A DNA stretch of 16,598 nucleotides from Treponema sp. Its GTDB lineage: Bacteria > Spirochaetota > Spirochaetia > Treponematales > Breznakiellaceae. Every line of letters starts with the position of its first letter. Positions within the stretch are counted from its first letter, which is position 1. The notes beneath the pieces were generated by a model, which searched no databases, was not told the origin of the DNA, and saw nothing but the letters and a program-made list of their open reading frames with translations. The stretch lies in the NCBI GenBank assembly GCA_031273405.1, contig JAISRW010000154.1, positions 1 through 16,598 of the forward strand, given 5' to 3'. Below, piece by piece: positions 1 through 6,757 of this stretch. The translations under genes were made by a program, and so were the position numbers.

Positions 1-90
1 CGTCGGACCTGTTGTTTTTCAAAGAAGCTGTATAACCACTTGAAGGCATTTGACATAGCTTTCTTTTACATCAATTATGGCTTTGTTTGA
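1..90 (+). CDS. C-terminal fragment of a protein, possibly an IS1-type transposase (partial)
   Basis: The frame is open from the window edge to a TGA at 88-90 and gives 29 residues. The motif RRTCCFSKKLYNH followed by an aromatic-rich end (FFYINYGF) resembles the tail of IS1-family transposases, where an R-T-x-x-FSK segment is followed by a hydrophobic, Tyr/Phe-rich helix. Only the tail is visible, so the assignment is resemblance by eye and could be wrong. The DNA after it (91-190) ends in a terminator-like hairpin, consistent with a gene end here. Confidence 0.35.
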   Translation, partial: RRTCCFSKKLYNHLKAFDIAFFYINYGFV

Positions 91-150
91 TGCCCTATCA
101 TACTTTCTGGATCACCACCAGTAAGGCAACGCAAAAGGGCCTGACACCAA

Positions 151-189
151 GCGGGGCGATGCGCAAGCGCAAAACCCCGCAATTTTTTT
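151..189 (+). terminator. Rho-independent terminator candidate
   Basis: GCGGGG (151-156) pairs with CCCCGC (175-180). The loop contains a second small palindrome, GCGCAAGCGC (161-170). A run of seven T follows at 183-189. It lies 60 bp after the stop of the partial gene at the left edge and probably ends that transcript. Confidence 0.5.
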
Positions 190-191
190 GT

Positions 192-344
192 CCTAGCAGT
201 TTGTTGCGCTTCGCGCATAAAACCTCAAAAAATCGCTTTGCAGGCGATTGCGAACCTACGGTTCGATTTACCTTACAAACTGCGTTCGAACCTTTGGTTC
301 GCGGATGCCCAAAAACCTACAAGCGCAACAGGCTCCTGGGCTAG
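192..344 (+). repeat. Dispersed intergenic repeat, copy A (~153 bp)
   Basis: The element starts CCTAGCAGTTTGTTGCGC and ends in GCGCAACAGGCTCCTGGG plus CTAG, so its ends form an imperfect inverted repeat (CTAG...TGTTGCGC). The same termini recur in opposite orientation at 3152-3308. The 5' part also recurs in fragments near 9331 and 16250. Inside lie two small hairpins of the form CGAACC-NNN-GGTTCG (251-265 and 287-301). Short open frames crossing this stretch have no coding character and no ribosome binding site. Confidence 0.65.
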
Positions 345-371
345 ATCCCGGGGAGGGGGGCGGAGCCCATA

Positions 372-546
372 CAGGGCAACAGCACTTACTTTCAAGTTTT
401 GAGAAATTACCAAAATTGAAGGAATTTTTACCGCCAAGTCGAAACAGACCGTAGGTCTGCTTCGACTTGGCGGTTAGGTTCTTCTTCGTAACTATTGCAG
501 TTTTGAGGGGATTTCAGAAGTTGAAAAAGTAAGTGCTGTTGCCCTG
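372..546. mobile_element. MITE-like palindromic element, 175 bp, with 21-bp terminal inverted repeats
   Basis: The outer ends, 372-392 and 526-546, are perfect 21-bp inverted repeats beginning CAGGGCAACAGC. The match continues with CAA/TTG after a 2-nt gap. The centre is a strong hairpin: 13 bp (431-443 with 461-473), one A-C mismatch, then 6 bp (445-450 with 454-459) around a GTA loop. There is no ORF of note inside. No clear target-site duplication flanks it, so mobility is an inference from the structure. It could instead be an RNA-level structural element ahead of rpmB. Confidence 0.5.
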
Positions 547-649
547 CCTGAGTAGACTCCGCTTTACATTTTTTTCGTTTTTCGCTAAGATTTGACTCTC
601 AAACTGAATTATCCCCTGAGGGCGGATTATAATTGGAAGGAAGGATGCT

Positions 650-841
650 ATGTCAAGAACCTGCGATATTTGCGGAAAACACACTGTCACCGGTAACTCG
701 GTGAGCCATGCCAAGAACCGCACCCGCCGTACCTGGAAACCCAACTTGCTTAAGGTCAAAACCGAAACGGGAGGCACTACGGTCACCCTTAAGATCTGTA
801 CCCGCTGTCTCAAAAGCGACTTTATCACCAAAAAAGTTTAG
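650..841 (+). CDS. rpmB: 50S ribosomal protein bL28
   Basis: This is a structural protein of the large ribosomal subunit. The 63-residue product has the L28 pattern: SRTCDICGK at the N-terminus, [15 protein letters not shown] in the middle (residues 19-33), and a C-terminal [11 protein letters not shown]. Four cysteines (C5, C8, C50, C53) form a CxxC...CxxC pair, marking the zinc-binding form of L28. The length is normal for the family. A strong Shine-Dalgarno run, GGAAGGAAGG (635-644), ends 5 nt before the ATG. The gene stands alone: the MITE-like element is 100 bp upstream and a possible hairpin terminator is 25 bp downstream. Confidence 0.95.
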   Translation: MSRTCDICGKHTVTGNSVSHAKNRTRRTWKPNLLKVKTETGGTTVTLKICTRCLKSDFITKKV

Positions 842-866
842 CTTTTCTGCGTCTTAAGCTGGTACA

Positions 867-895
867 CGGTCTGTGTCGAAAATGTGCATAGACCG
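867..895 (+). terminator. Weak terminator-like hairpin after rpmB
   Basis: CGGTCTGTG (867-875) pairs with CATAGACCG (887-895) over 9 bp with one G-T wobble and an 11-nt loop. It sits 25 nt after the rpmB stop. The following bases are GAAGGATTTT, so the T-tract is short and displaced. This makes an intrinsic terminator possible but not certain. Confidence 0.3.
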
Positions 896-904
896 GAAGG
901 ATTT

Positions 905-985
905 TAACCACCAACGGCACGGACAACACGGATTTTTTGTTTGAAATTCATGCTTCATTCGTGAGGTCGAACCTTTGGTTCGATG
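905..985. repeat. ACCACNNACNGCACG-type tract plus short hairpin in the rpmB-downstream gap
   Basis: AACCACCAACGGCACGGACA and the bases after it form a degenerate alternating tract (CAC-n-AA/GA-n-CAC), similar to the intergenic CACGAA-type repeats seen in many bacterial genomes. It is followed at 967-983 by a perfect hairpin, TCGAACC-TTT-GGTTCGA, whose core matches the hairpin at 287-301. In the rest of the gap up to the next gene at 1170 I see no gene and no convincing promoter. Confidence 0.4.
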
Positions 986-1169
986 TGTGGTGGGTAGTTA
1001 AATTCGTTTTTGCGTCTCCTTTGTTTTATCCACAGTTCAGATACAGACCGGTACTAAAAGCCCTCCCCCATTCCGCTGGTTTTCGCTATCTCCTACAGGC
1101 GGCTGAATAGTTGCGTTTTTTCTTTAATAAGCGTTTTGTTTTTACCGATAGTGAAAAGAGAGGTGTTTG

Positions 1170-1661
1170 ATGAATTTAAAAAGACCGGGGGTTTTTTTAG
1201 GTTTTTTTTGCTTGCTGGCTTTCCCTTTACAGGCTTCTGTGGTTTCTATCCTGGTAATAGAGACAGGGCTGAACCAGGAAACGGTTGTGAAGGATTATGC
1301 CGCTCTCTGGGAAGACGGCATCATGGCGGTGTTTTTTGACGCCGGCCATATTGTTACCAACGCTGCCGCCATCAGGGCGGGGAGAGGGCAAGGCGGGGAA
1401 TTTTCCGGCGAAGCCGGGGAGGATTTTGACGAAGCCGCCAGAGGGGGAGCGGATTATTTCATTCTGGCCCTTTTGGACTATAAAGAACTGAACGGGACTT
1501 TCAAGCCTTCCGTGGTTTCCTTAAGGCTTTACACCCTGGCCGGCCGGAAGCTGATTTACGAAGGGAAGTTCCCCGCCGGCGGGGAGGGGGACGGAAAAGA
1601 AGAACACGAGCGGGCCCGTGAAGCGGCCAGGATTCTTATTTCTCACATTAAGGATAGGTAA
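1170..1661 (+). CDS. Small exported protein of unknown function
   Basis: I do not recognise this family. Starting at the ATG at 1170, preceded by AGAGAGG (1157-1163), the product is 163 residues. A TTG codon immediately before it would add one residue but is a less likely start. Residues 1-22 form a classic signal peptide: MNLKR, a hydrophobic core, then PLQA followed by Ser at the probable cleavage site. There is no lipobox cysteine, so a periplasmic or outer-membrane-associated location is inferred. The mature part is mixed alpha/beta (VVSILVIETG, GGADYFILALLDY) with a Gly/Glu-rich loop near residues 70-85. The stop lies 3 nt before the next start, so the two genes form an operon and the protein may work with the SPOR-domain protein at the cell envelope. 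Confidence 0.75.
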   Translation: MNLKRPGVFLGFFCLLAFPLQASVVSILVIETGLNQETVVKDYAALWEDGIMAVFFDAGHIVTNAAAIRAGRGQGGEFSGEAGEDFDEAARGGADYFILALLDYKELNGTFKPSVVSLRLYTLAGRKLIYEGKFPAGGEGDGKEEHERAREAARILISHIKDR

Positions 1662-1664
1662 AGT

Positions 1665-3044
1665 ATGAAAAAGATAGGCGCTGTCTTGTTAATTGTCGCG
1701 GCCATGGTTGCTCTGACTAATGCCTCGGTATGGGAAGGCGCCGCCTCCAGTTCCTCGAGCAGGGATCTGCCCGAAACGGGATACTATGCGGCGACCAATG
1801 CCTTTCCCCGAAATACGGTGGTGGATATAACCAATCTGGAAAATGGTAAAACCATCCGGGCTGTCGTTTCGGCTCCCCTGGAGAATCCGGGGCTTTTGGC
1901 CCTTCTTTCCAAAGACGCCGCCGCCGTTATCGGCATCCCGGAGCGGACTATAGGCCGGATCAGGATGAACCAGAGCGGGGACCCTGCAGCCTTCTCCCGG
2001 TTCGGCGAAGCCCTGCCGAGTCCGGGAGATCCCGACCGGGACCCTTCGGCTTTTGTGTCAGGCAACCGCGGAGCCGCCGGCGCTTCCGTTGCGGAAGCCC
2101 CGCCGGTTCCGGAAATTCCCCCGGCGGCTTTGCCGGCTCCGGAAGCTCCCCCGGCGGACGAGGCCGCCGGTTCTGTAGCGGAAGCCCCGGCGGTTCCGGC
2201 GGCGGCCTTGCCGGTTCCGGAAGCTCCCCCGGCGGACGAGGCCGGTAGTTCTGTAGCGGAAGCCCCGGCGCCGGAACAAACCAGGGCGGAAGACATTGAC
2301 GACCTGACCATCGTGGATCTTCCCGATGACTATATCCCCCCTTCGGATCGGGAGGATATAGCCGCCGTTCCGGAAGCAACCATTCCTGACCGGGAAGCCG
2401 CCCCCGAGATCGTTCCTGATCTGGCCTGGAGCCCTCCGGCGGCAACAGAACGGGAAGATCTCATGGAGCCCGAACCGGAGGGCATAGCTGACGGCTATGC
2501 CGGGGAAGCCGCCCCCGAGATCGTTCCCGATCTGGCCTGGAACCCTCCGGCGGCAACAGAGCGGGAAGATCTCACGGAACCCAAACCGAGGGACATAGCT
2601 GACGGCTATGCCGGGGAAGCGCCCGCCGCCGCGGAAACGCCGGACGCCGGGGCCGGAACCCCTCGCGGCGAATACGGCCTCGCCCTGGTTCCTACGGAAG
2701 AACGCCCCCCCGCATCCGCCGCACCGGCCCCCGCGCTTCCGGCTCTCGCCGCCAGGACGCCTCCACCGGTTTCGGGAGATAACAATTTTCCCGTTCCTGT
2801 GATCAGGGAACTGGAAGCAGGCAAGTATTACCTCCAACTCGCGGCGTCCCGGAATTCCGACGCGGTAAAGACGGAACTGGCGAAAATCAACGGGAGATGG
2901 CCTCTGGCGGTGCAGGTGAGCGAACAGGCCGCCTTCCCCTACCGTATACTGGTGGGCCCGGTCAGCCAGGGGGAAAGCCGGGCCCTGCTCCAGCAGATAA
3001 GGATGAGTTACCAGGACGCCTTTGTGCGGGTGGGACAGAATTAA
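1665..3044 (+). CDS. Exported SPOR-domain protein with RlpA-like N-terminus and Pro/Ala-rich repeat region
   Basis: The product has 459 residues. Residues 1-21 form a signal peptide (MKKIGAVLLIVAAMVALTNA). Residues ~37-105 (GYYAATNAFPRNTVVDITNL, then an IGRIRM end) resemble a double-psi beta-barrel of the RlpA type. Residues ~140-380 are low-complexity Pro/Ala/Glu, with two kinds of tandem repeat annotated separately. Residues 386-459 (KYYLQLAASRNS...YRILVGP) are a SPOR domain, a family that binds denuded glycan strands in septal peptidoglycan. The layout fits an envelope protein that reaches through the periplasm to septal peptidoglycan. RlpA-type glycan cleavage is only a possibility, because I cannot verify the catalytic residues. 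The ribosome binding site is AGGATAGG (1651-1658). It is the second gene of the pair with the upstream small exported protein. Minus-strand open frames here are shadows of the GC-rich repeats. Confidence 0.8.
   Translation: MKKIGAVLLIVAAMVALTNASVWEGAASSSSSRDLPETGYYAATNAFPRNTVVDITNLENGKTIRAVVSAPLENPGLLALLSKDAAAVIGIPERTIGRIRMNQSGDPAAFSRFGEALPSPGDPDRDPSAFVSGNRGAAGASVAEAPPVPEIPPAALPAPEAPPADEAAGSVAEAPAVPAAALPVPEAPPADEAGSSVAEAPAPEQTRAEDIDDLTIVDLPDDYIPPSDREDIAAVPEATIPDREAAPEIVPDLAWSPPAATEREDLMEPEPEGIADGYAGEAAPEIVPDLAWNPPAATEREDLTEPKPRDIADGYAGEAPAAAETPDAGAGTPRGEYGLALVPTEERPPASAAPAPALPALAARTPPPVSGDNNFPVPVIRELEAGKYYLQLAASRNSDAVKTELAKINGRWPLAVQVSEQAAFPYRILVGPVSQGESRALLQQIRMSYQDAFVRVGQN
2085..2272 (+). 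repeat. In-frame tandem repeat coding SVAEAP...PEAPPADEA units
   Basis: Two full units (2085-2171, 29 codons; 2172-2249, 26 codons) and a third partial unit each begin SVAEAP. The two full units share ...LPxPEAPPADEA. Unit length changes by whole codons, so the frame is kept. This is the Pro/Ala linker of the SPOR protein. Confidence 0.8.
2394..2615 (+). repeat. Tandem duplication of a 111-bp (37-codon) unit in the SPOR gene
   Basis: 2394-2504 and 2505-2615 encode two near-identical 37-residue units beginning EAAPEIVPDLAW and ending IADGYAG. They differ at only a few codons (for example S/N after AW, M/T after EDL, and the EPE/KPR stretch). The high nucleotide identity indicates a recent duplication. 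A third copy begins (GEA) and then diverges. Confidence 0.85.
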
Positions 3045-3137
3045 GCCCAGGGGAGGCTTTCCCGTTCCTTCCGCACTGCCCGGTGTTGTTCGTTCCTGCG
3101 GACTACGACGGTTAAAACTCTCTCACAGGGCCGTAAT

Positions 3138-3321
3138 GCCTCAAAATAAAACCTAGGAGCCTGTGGGACTTGTAGGTTTTTATGGCTTTTTTAGCAGAAA
3201 AACCATAAAAACCACGATTTTCGGGGCTGCTTTGGGCGTTTGCAGGGTAAAAATCGCCTGATCGGCGATTTTTCAGATTTCATGCGCGAAGCGCAACAAA
3301 CTGCTAGGTTTTTTATGAGGC
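3138..3321 (-). repeat. Dispersed intergenic repeat, copy B (inverted relative to copy A)
   Basis: On the minus strand this begins GCCTCATAAAAAACCTAGCA, continues into GTTTGTTGCGCTTCGCGC, and ends in ACAGGCTCCTAGG, matching the two ends of copy A (192-344). The CCTAG-bounded core, 3152-3308, is 157 bp. The ends extend as an imperfect inverted repeat, GCCTCA/TGAGGC. It carries two internal hairpins: 3175-3185 with 3203-3213 (11 bp), and 3249-3258 with 3264-3273 (10 bp, GGCGATTTTT side). It occupies most of the gene-free gap 3045-3400. The rest of that gap, 3045-3137, shows nothing I can name. Confidence 0.7.
3249..3273 (+). terminator. Terminator-like hairpin downstream of the SPOR gene
   Basis: AAAAATCGCC, loop TGATC, GGCGATTTTT: a perfect 10-bp stem ending in five T. 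On either strand it has the A-stem-T form of a bidirectional intrinsic terminator. It lies ~200 bp after the SPOR stop inside repeat copy B, so ending that transcript is plausible but unproven. Confidence 0.4.
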
Positions 3322-3332
3322 AACGCGGATAA

Positions 3333-3362
3333 TTGACAGCGTTCTTCTGTTTCCGATATACT
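3333..3362 (+). promoter_or_regulatory. Sigma70-type promoter for tRNA-Leu and probably the tig operon
   Basis: TTGACA (3333-3338) is a perfect -35 box. It is followed after 18 nt by TATACT (3357-3362), a near-perfect -10. Transcription would begin near 3369, about 30 nt before the tRNA. I see no terminator between the tRNA and tig, so read-through into the protease operon is likely. Confidence 0.8.
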
Positions 3363-3400
3363 ATTATGGTACGGGATAACCCTTTTCCAAAGCCCGCTTA

Positions 3401-3481
3401 GCGAGAGTGGTGAAATTGGTAGACACGCCAGACTTAGGATCTGGTGCCTCTGGCATAAGGGTTCAAGTCCCTTCTCTCGCA
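3401..3481 (+). tRNA. tRNA-Leu, anticodon UAG
   Basis: It folds as a complete class II tRNA. The acceptor stem is GCGAGAG (3401-3407) with CTCTCGC (3474-3480). The anticodon stem is CCAGA/TCTGG around loop CTTAGGA, with anticodon TAG at 3435-3437. The long variable arm is TGCC-TCT-GGCA (3445-3455). The T-arm is AAGGG-TTCAAGT-CCCTT (3457-3473). The long variable arm and the UAG anticodon assign it to leucine (CUA/CUN codons). The discriminator is A3481. The bases after it are GGA, so the CCA tail is not encoded and must be added by nucleotidyltransferase. Confidence 0.96.
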
Positions 3482-3533
3482 GGAGATAAAAGTCAGCCGG
3501 GGAGCAAAATTTACATCATGAAGAGGAAACCAC

Positions 3534-4895
3534 GTGGTCATTACGAAAGAAATCACTAAGCTGGAACATTCAAACGTCAAACTAACCCTTACGGTAGGAA
3601 AAGACGACATCCGTTCCGAATACGACAAGCTGCTCTCTGAATATATCAGGACCGTACAGCTTCCCGGTTTTCGCAAAGGGAAAACCCCCAAAGATGTGCT
3701 GGTCAGGAAATTCGGGGATGTCCTAAAAAAGGAAGTCCTGAGCCGGATTGTCGAAAAATCCGTGACCGAGGTTTTTGACGACCAGTCTTTTCCCAAAGAA
3801 AACCGGCCCCTGCCTTACTCCGTTCCGGCGGTGCAGGACGGGCCTCCCCTGGAGCCGGATAAGGATTTTCAGTTTTCCATGGTTTACGATGTGTTGCCCC
3901 GGGTACAGGTCGGGCAATGGCAGGGCCTGGAGGTCGAAATCCCGGATGTTTCCATCACCGATGAGGATCTGGACCGGGAATTGGAGGCTCTGCGGGAGCG
4001 AAACGCCGTTGTCCTGGATAAAAACGATGAAGAAGAGGCGGCTCCGGGGGATGTGGTTACGGTAAACTACTGCGAATTGAACGACCAAGGAGAGGCCCTT
4101 GGGGGGACGGAACGCCAGGACTTTGTCTTTACCCTGGGTTCCCTCTATAATCCCTTCAAATTTGACGACCAAGTCAGGGGGATGAAAAAAGGGGAAACAA
4201 AAGACTTTGAGAAAACCTATCCCGCCGATTTGGCCGACAAAGATCTGGCCGGAAAAACCAAGAAACTCCGCGTCACCCTCACGGCCCTCAAGCTTAAACA
4301 GCTTCCCGAACTGGACGATGAATTAGCCCAGGATGTGGATGAAAAATTCGATACCCTGGAGGACCTCAAAAAGGATATACGGGAAAGGCTCAGCAAGGAT
4401 CTGGACAGCCGCCTCAAGGTAATAAAAATCAACAAGCTCATGGAAAAGGTCATGGAGAATACCCCGGCGGTGATCCCCGAATCCATGCTCAGGCTGGAAC
4501 TGGACTCCCGGTGGCGGAATCTGGCCCGGCGTTTCAATACCGATTCGGAGGGGCTTTATAAGATAATGGGAAAGAACGGCAAGGGAGCCCAATCCGTCAT
4601 AGACGGCTGGAAGCCCGACGCGAACAGGGCTCTCCATTCCCGCGTTATTGTCGAAACCCTTATAGAAGAACTTAAACTGGAGGCTTCCGACCAGGAACTG
4701 GACAGGGAGATTGAGAGCCAGGCCGCCCTGGGCAGCGCCGGAGAAGTCGAAAAATACTATGAGCAGGAGGAAGCGAGGGAATATCTAAGGGAGGATATAA
4801 AGGAGCGGAAATTCTTTGACCGGCTTTTATCGGAAAACACAATAAAACCGGGAAACAAAGAAAAATATCTGGATTTGATATCCAATAATGAGTAA
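3534..4895 (+). CDS. tig: Trigger factor, ribosome-associated chaperone
   Basis: Trigger factor binds the ribosome exit tunnel and shields nascent chains. The 453-residue product has all the usual parts. The N-terminal ribosome-binding domain carries the signature GFRKGK at residues 45-50. An FKBP-type peptidyl-prolyl isomerase domain lies at about 170-260 ([13 protein letters not shown]...GMKKGE). The long alpha-helical C-terminal arms are rich in charged residues. The start is GTG at 3534, chosen because AAGAGGAA (3521-3528) lies 5 nt before it and the protein begins with the typical [12 protein letters not shown] strand. An ATG at 3518 is out of frame. It is the first protein gene of the tig-clpP-clpX-lon order found in many bacteria, 52 bp after tRNA-Leu, and it overlaps clpP by 8 bp. 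Confidence 0.95.
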   Translation: MVITKEITKLEHSNVKLTLTVGKDDIRSEYDKLLSEYIRTVQLPGFRKGKTPKDVLVRKFGDVLKKEVLSRIVEKSVTEVFDDQSFPKENRPLPYSVPAVQDGPPLEPDKDFQFSMVYDVLPRVQVGQWQGLEVEIPDVSITDEDLDRELEALRERNAVVLDKNDEEEAAPGDVVTVNYCELNDQGEALGGTERQDFVFTLGSLYNPFKFDDQVRGMKKGETKDFEKTYPADLADKDLAGKTKKLRVTLTALKLKQLPELDDELAQDVDEKFDTLEDLKKDIRERLSKDLDSRLKVIKINKLMEKVMENTPAVIPESMLRLELDSRWRNLARRFNTDSEGLYKIMGKNGKGAQSVIDGWKPDANRALHSRVIVETLIEELKLEASDQELDREIESQAALGSAGEVEKYYEQEEAREYLREDIKERKFFDRLLSENTIKPGNKEKYLDLISNNE

Positions 4896-5520
4896 TTTAT
4901 ACAGTATGAACGAACAAATGAATAACCTGGTCCCTATTGTTGTGGAACAAACCGGCATGGGAGAACGGTCCTATGATATATATTCCCGGCTCCTCAAAGA
5001 CCGTATAGTCTTTCTGGACGGAGAAATCAATGATATTTCGGCAGATCTGGTGGTGGCCCAGCTTCTCTTTCTGGACGGCCAGGATACGGAAAAAGACATC
5101 AACCTCTACATCAATTCTCCCGGAGGATCGGTTACCGCGGGTTTGGCCATTTACGATACCATGCAGTACGTGAAATGCGGCATCCAGACTATCTGCCTGG
5201 GCCAGGCGGCCAGCATGGCGGCCCTGATCCTCACCGCGGGGACCGAAAGGAAGCGCTTTGTCCTCCCCTCGTCCCGGGTTCTCATCCACCAGCCTTGGGG
5301 GGGCGCCCAGGGGCAGGCCAGAGACATAGGGATTCAGTCCAAAGAGATCGTCAGGCTGAAAAAACTCACAATTGATTACTTTGCCAGGCATACCGGCAAA
5401 GAATTGGCGCAGATTGCCGTCGATATGGAAAGAGATTTCTATATGTCCGCCGCCGACGCGGTGAGTTACGGCATTGCGGATTCTATTCTGGAGAGGGAGA
5501 AACATGGCAAGGCTTCGTAA
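4888..5520 (+). CDS. clpP: ATP-dependent Clp protease proteolytic subunit
   Basis: ClpP forms the double-heptamer serine protease chamber that degrades substrates fed by ClpX. The catalytic triad is visible: Ser109 in GQAASMAA, His134 in VLIHQPWGG, Asp183 in MERDFYMSA. The family stretches [10 protein letters not shown] and [20 protein letters not shown] are intact. At 210 residues it is of normal length. The ATG at 4888 overlaps the tig stop, and no clear Shine-Dalgarno precedes it. In-frame ATGs at 4906 and 4918 are equally plausible, and the latter gives [11 protein letters not shown], the commonest N-terminus. Translation is probably coupled to tig. The 3' end overlaps clpX by 17 bp, fitting production as one functional unit. 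Confidence 0.96.
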   Translation: MSNLYSMNEQMNNLVPIVVEQTGMGERSYDIYSRLLKDRIVFLDGEINDISADLVVAQLLFLDGQDTEKDINLYINSPGGSVTAGLAIYDTMQYVKCGIQTICLGQAASMAALILTAGTERKRFVLPSSRVLIHQPWGGAQGQARDIGIQSKEIVRLKKLTIDYFARHTGKELAQIAVDMERDFYMSAADAVSYGIADSILEREKHGKAS

Positions 5521-6757
5521 CGGTTCAGGGGGATTTGAACGCTCTTGTTCTTTTTGCGGAAAAAGCGCGGATATGGCCCGGCGGCTTATCGCCGGCCCCA
5601 ATGACGTCTTTATCTGCGATGACTGTGTCGAGGTCTGCCGGAAAATCCTGGTTGAAGAGGATCACGATCTTTCCACCCAGTTTACCGGGGATATTCCCAC
5701 GCCGAAAGATATAAAAAATTACCTGGATCAGTTCGTCATAGGCCAGGATGCGGCAAAAAAGGCCCTTTCCGTGGCGGTCTATAACCATTACAAGCGCATT
5801 GCCAATCCCGGCAAGGAAAACGAAGAGGTGGAAATTGAAAAATCCAACGTCCTCCTCATCGGCCCCACAGGAACCGGGAAAACCCTCCTGGCTAAAATCC
5901 TGGCCAAAAAGCTCAGGGTGCCCTTTGCCATCGTAGACGCCACCACCCTTACCGAGGCTGGCTATGTAGGGGAAGATGTGGAAAACATCCTTCTCAAGCT
6001 TATCCAGAACGCCGGCGGGAACATAGCCACCGCGGAACGGGGCATTGTCTACATCGACGAAATCGACAAGATTGCCCGGAAAGGCGAAAACATATCCATC
6101 ACCAGGGATGTCTCCGGCGAGGGCGTCCAGCAGGCTCTCCTCAAAATAATCGAAGGCACCATCGCCTCGGTCCCCCCCCAGGGCGGCCGCAAGCACCCCA
6201 ACCAGGAGATGATTCGGATCGACACTACCGGCATACTCTTCATCTGCGGCGGCGCTTTCGTGGGGCTTGAGAAATTTATCGAAAGGCGGGTGGTCCAGCA
6301 CCCCATGGGATTCGGCGCGGACACAGGCAATTATTCCCAGAAAAATCTCAAAGACCTGTACGACGCCCTCCATCCCGACGACCTTATCCATTTCGGCATG
6401 ATCCCCGAATTCATAGGCCGCCTTCCCATTACGGTGTCCCTGGAGGAACTGAAACGCGAAGACCTCAAGCGCATCATTACGGAACCCAGGAACGCCATCG
6501 TCAAACAGTACCAGGCGTCTATGGCCATAGACGACGTAAAACTGGAATTCACCGACGGGGCCATTGACGCCATTGCCGACACGGCTATAAAGCAGAAAAC
6601 CGGCGCCCGGGGGCTCAGGGCCATTGTCGAAAAGCTCATGACCGACATCATGTTTGAAATTCCTTCGATAGAGGGAAGCAAGCGGGTCATCATCACCCAG
6701 GAAGTAGTGGAGAAATCCGAAGCGCCTGAAATTCAACTCCTGCAAAAAAGCGCATGA
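5504..6757 (+). CDS. clpX: ATP-dependent Clp protease ATP-binding subunit ClpX
   Basis: ClpX is the AAA+ hexameric unfoldase that feeds ClpP. From the ATG at 5504 (ribosome site GAGAGGGAGA, 5491-5500) the product is 417 residues. The frame is open 10 codons further upstream, but that extension runs inside clpP and lacks support. Visible parts are: a zinc-binding N-domain with C15, C18, C38 and C41; Walker A GPTGTGKT (120-127); pore loop GYVG (153-156); Walker B ending in Asp185-Glu186 ([10 protein letters not shown]); RKH loop (GGRKHPNQE); the ClpP-docking loop, here MGF instead of the more usual IGF; and sensor 2 in GARGLR. It overlaps clpP upstream, and its stop overlaps the lon start as ATGA. 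Confidence 0.97.
   Translation: MARLRNGSGGFERSCSFCGKSADMARRLIAGPNDVFICDDCVEVCRKILVEEDHDLSTQFTGDIPTPKDIKNYLDQFVIGQDAAKKALSVAVYNHYKRIANPGKENEEVEIEKSNVLLIGPTGTGKTLLAKILAKKLRVPFAIVDATTLTEAGYVGEDVENILLKLIQNAGGNIATAERGIVYIDEIDKIARKGENISITRDVSGEGVQQALLKIIEGTIASVPPQGGRKHPNQEMIRIDTTGILFICGGAFVGLEKFIERRVVQHPMGFGADTGNYSQKNLKDLYDALHPDDLIHFGMIPEFIGRLPITVSLEELKREDLKRIITEPRNAIVKQYQASMAIDDVKLEFTDGAIDAIADTAIKQKTGARGLRAIVEKLMTDIMFEIPSIEGSKRVIITQEVVEKSEAPEIQLLQKSA

Noticed and set aside
87..454. Two overlapping plus-strand open frames (85 and 68 codons)
   Set aside because: They run across the terminator hairpin, repeat copy A and part of the MITE-like element, lack ribosome binding sites, and their composition follows the repeats.
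628..633. TATAAT just upstream of rpmB as its -10 box
   Set aside because: Transcription would start inside the Shine-Dalgarno sequence, and no -35 lies at the right distance. TTGACT at 592-597 is 30 nt away, too far to pair with it.
1784..2837. Several long minus-strand frames opposite the SPOR gene
   Set aside because: They are shadow frames caused by GC-rich Pro/Ala/Glu repeats. The plus-strand gene has a signal peptide, a SPOR domain and a ribosome site.
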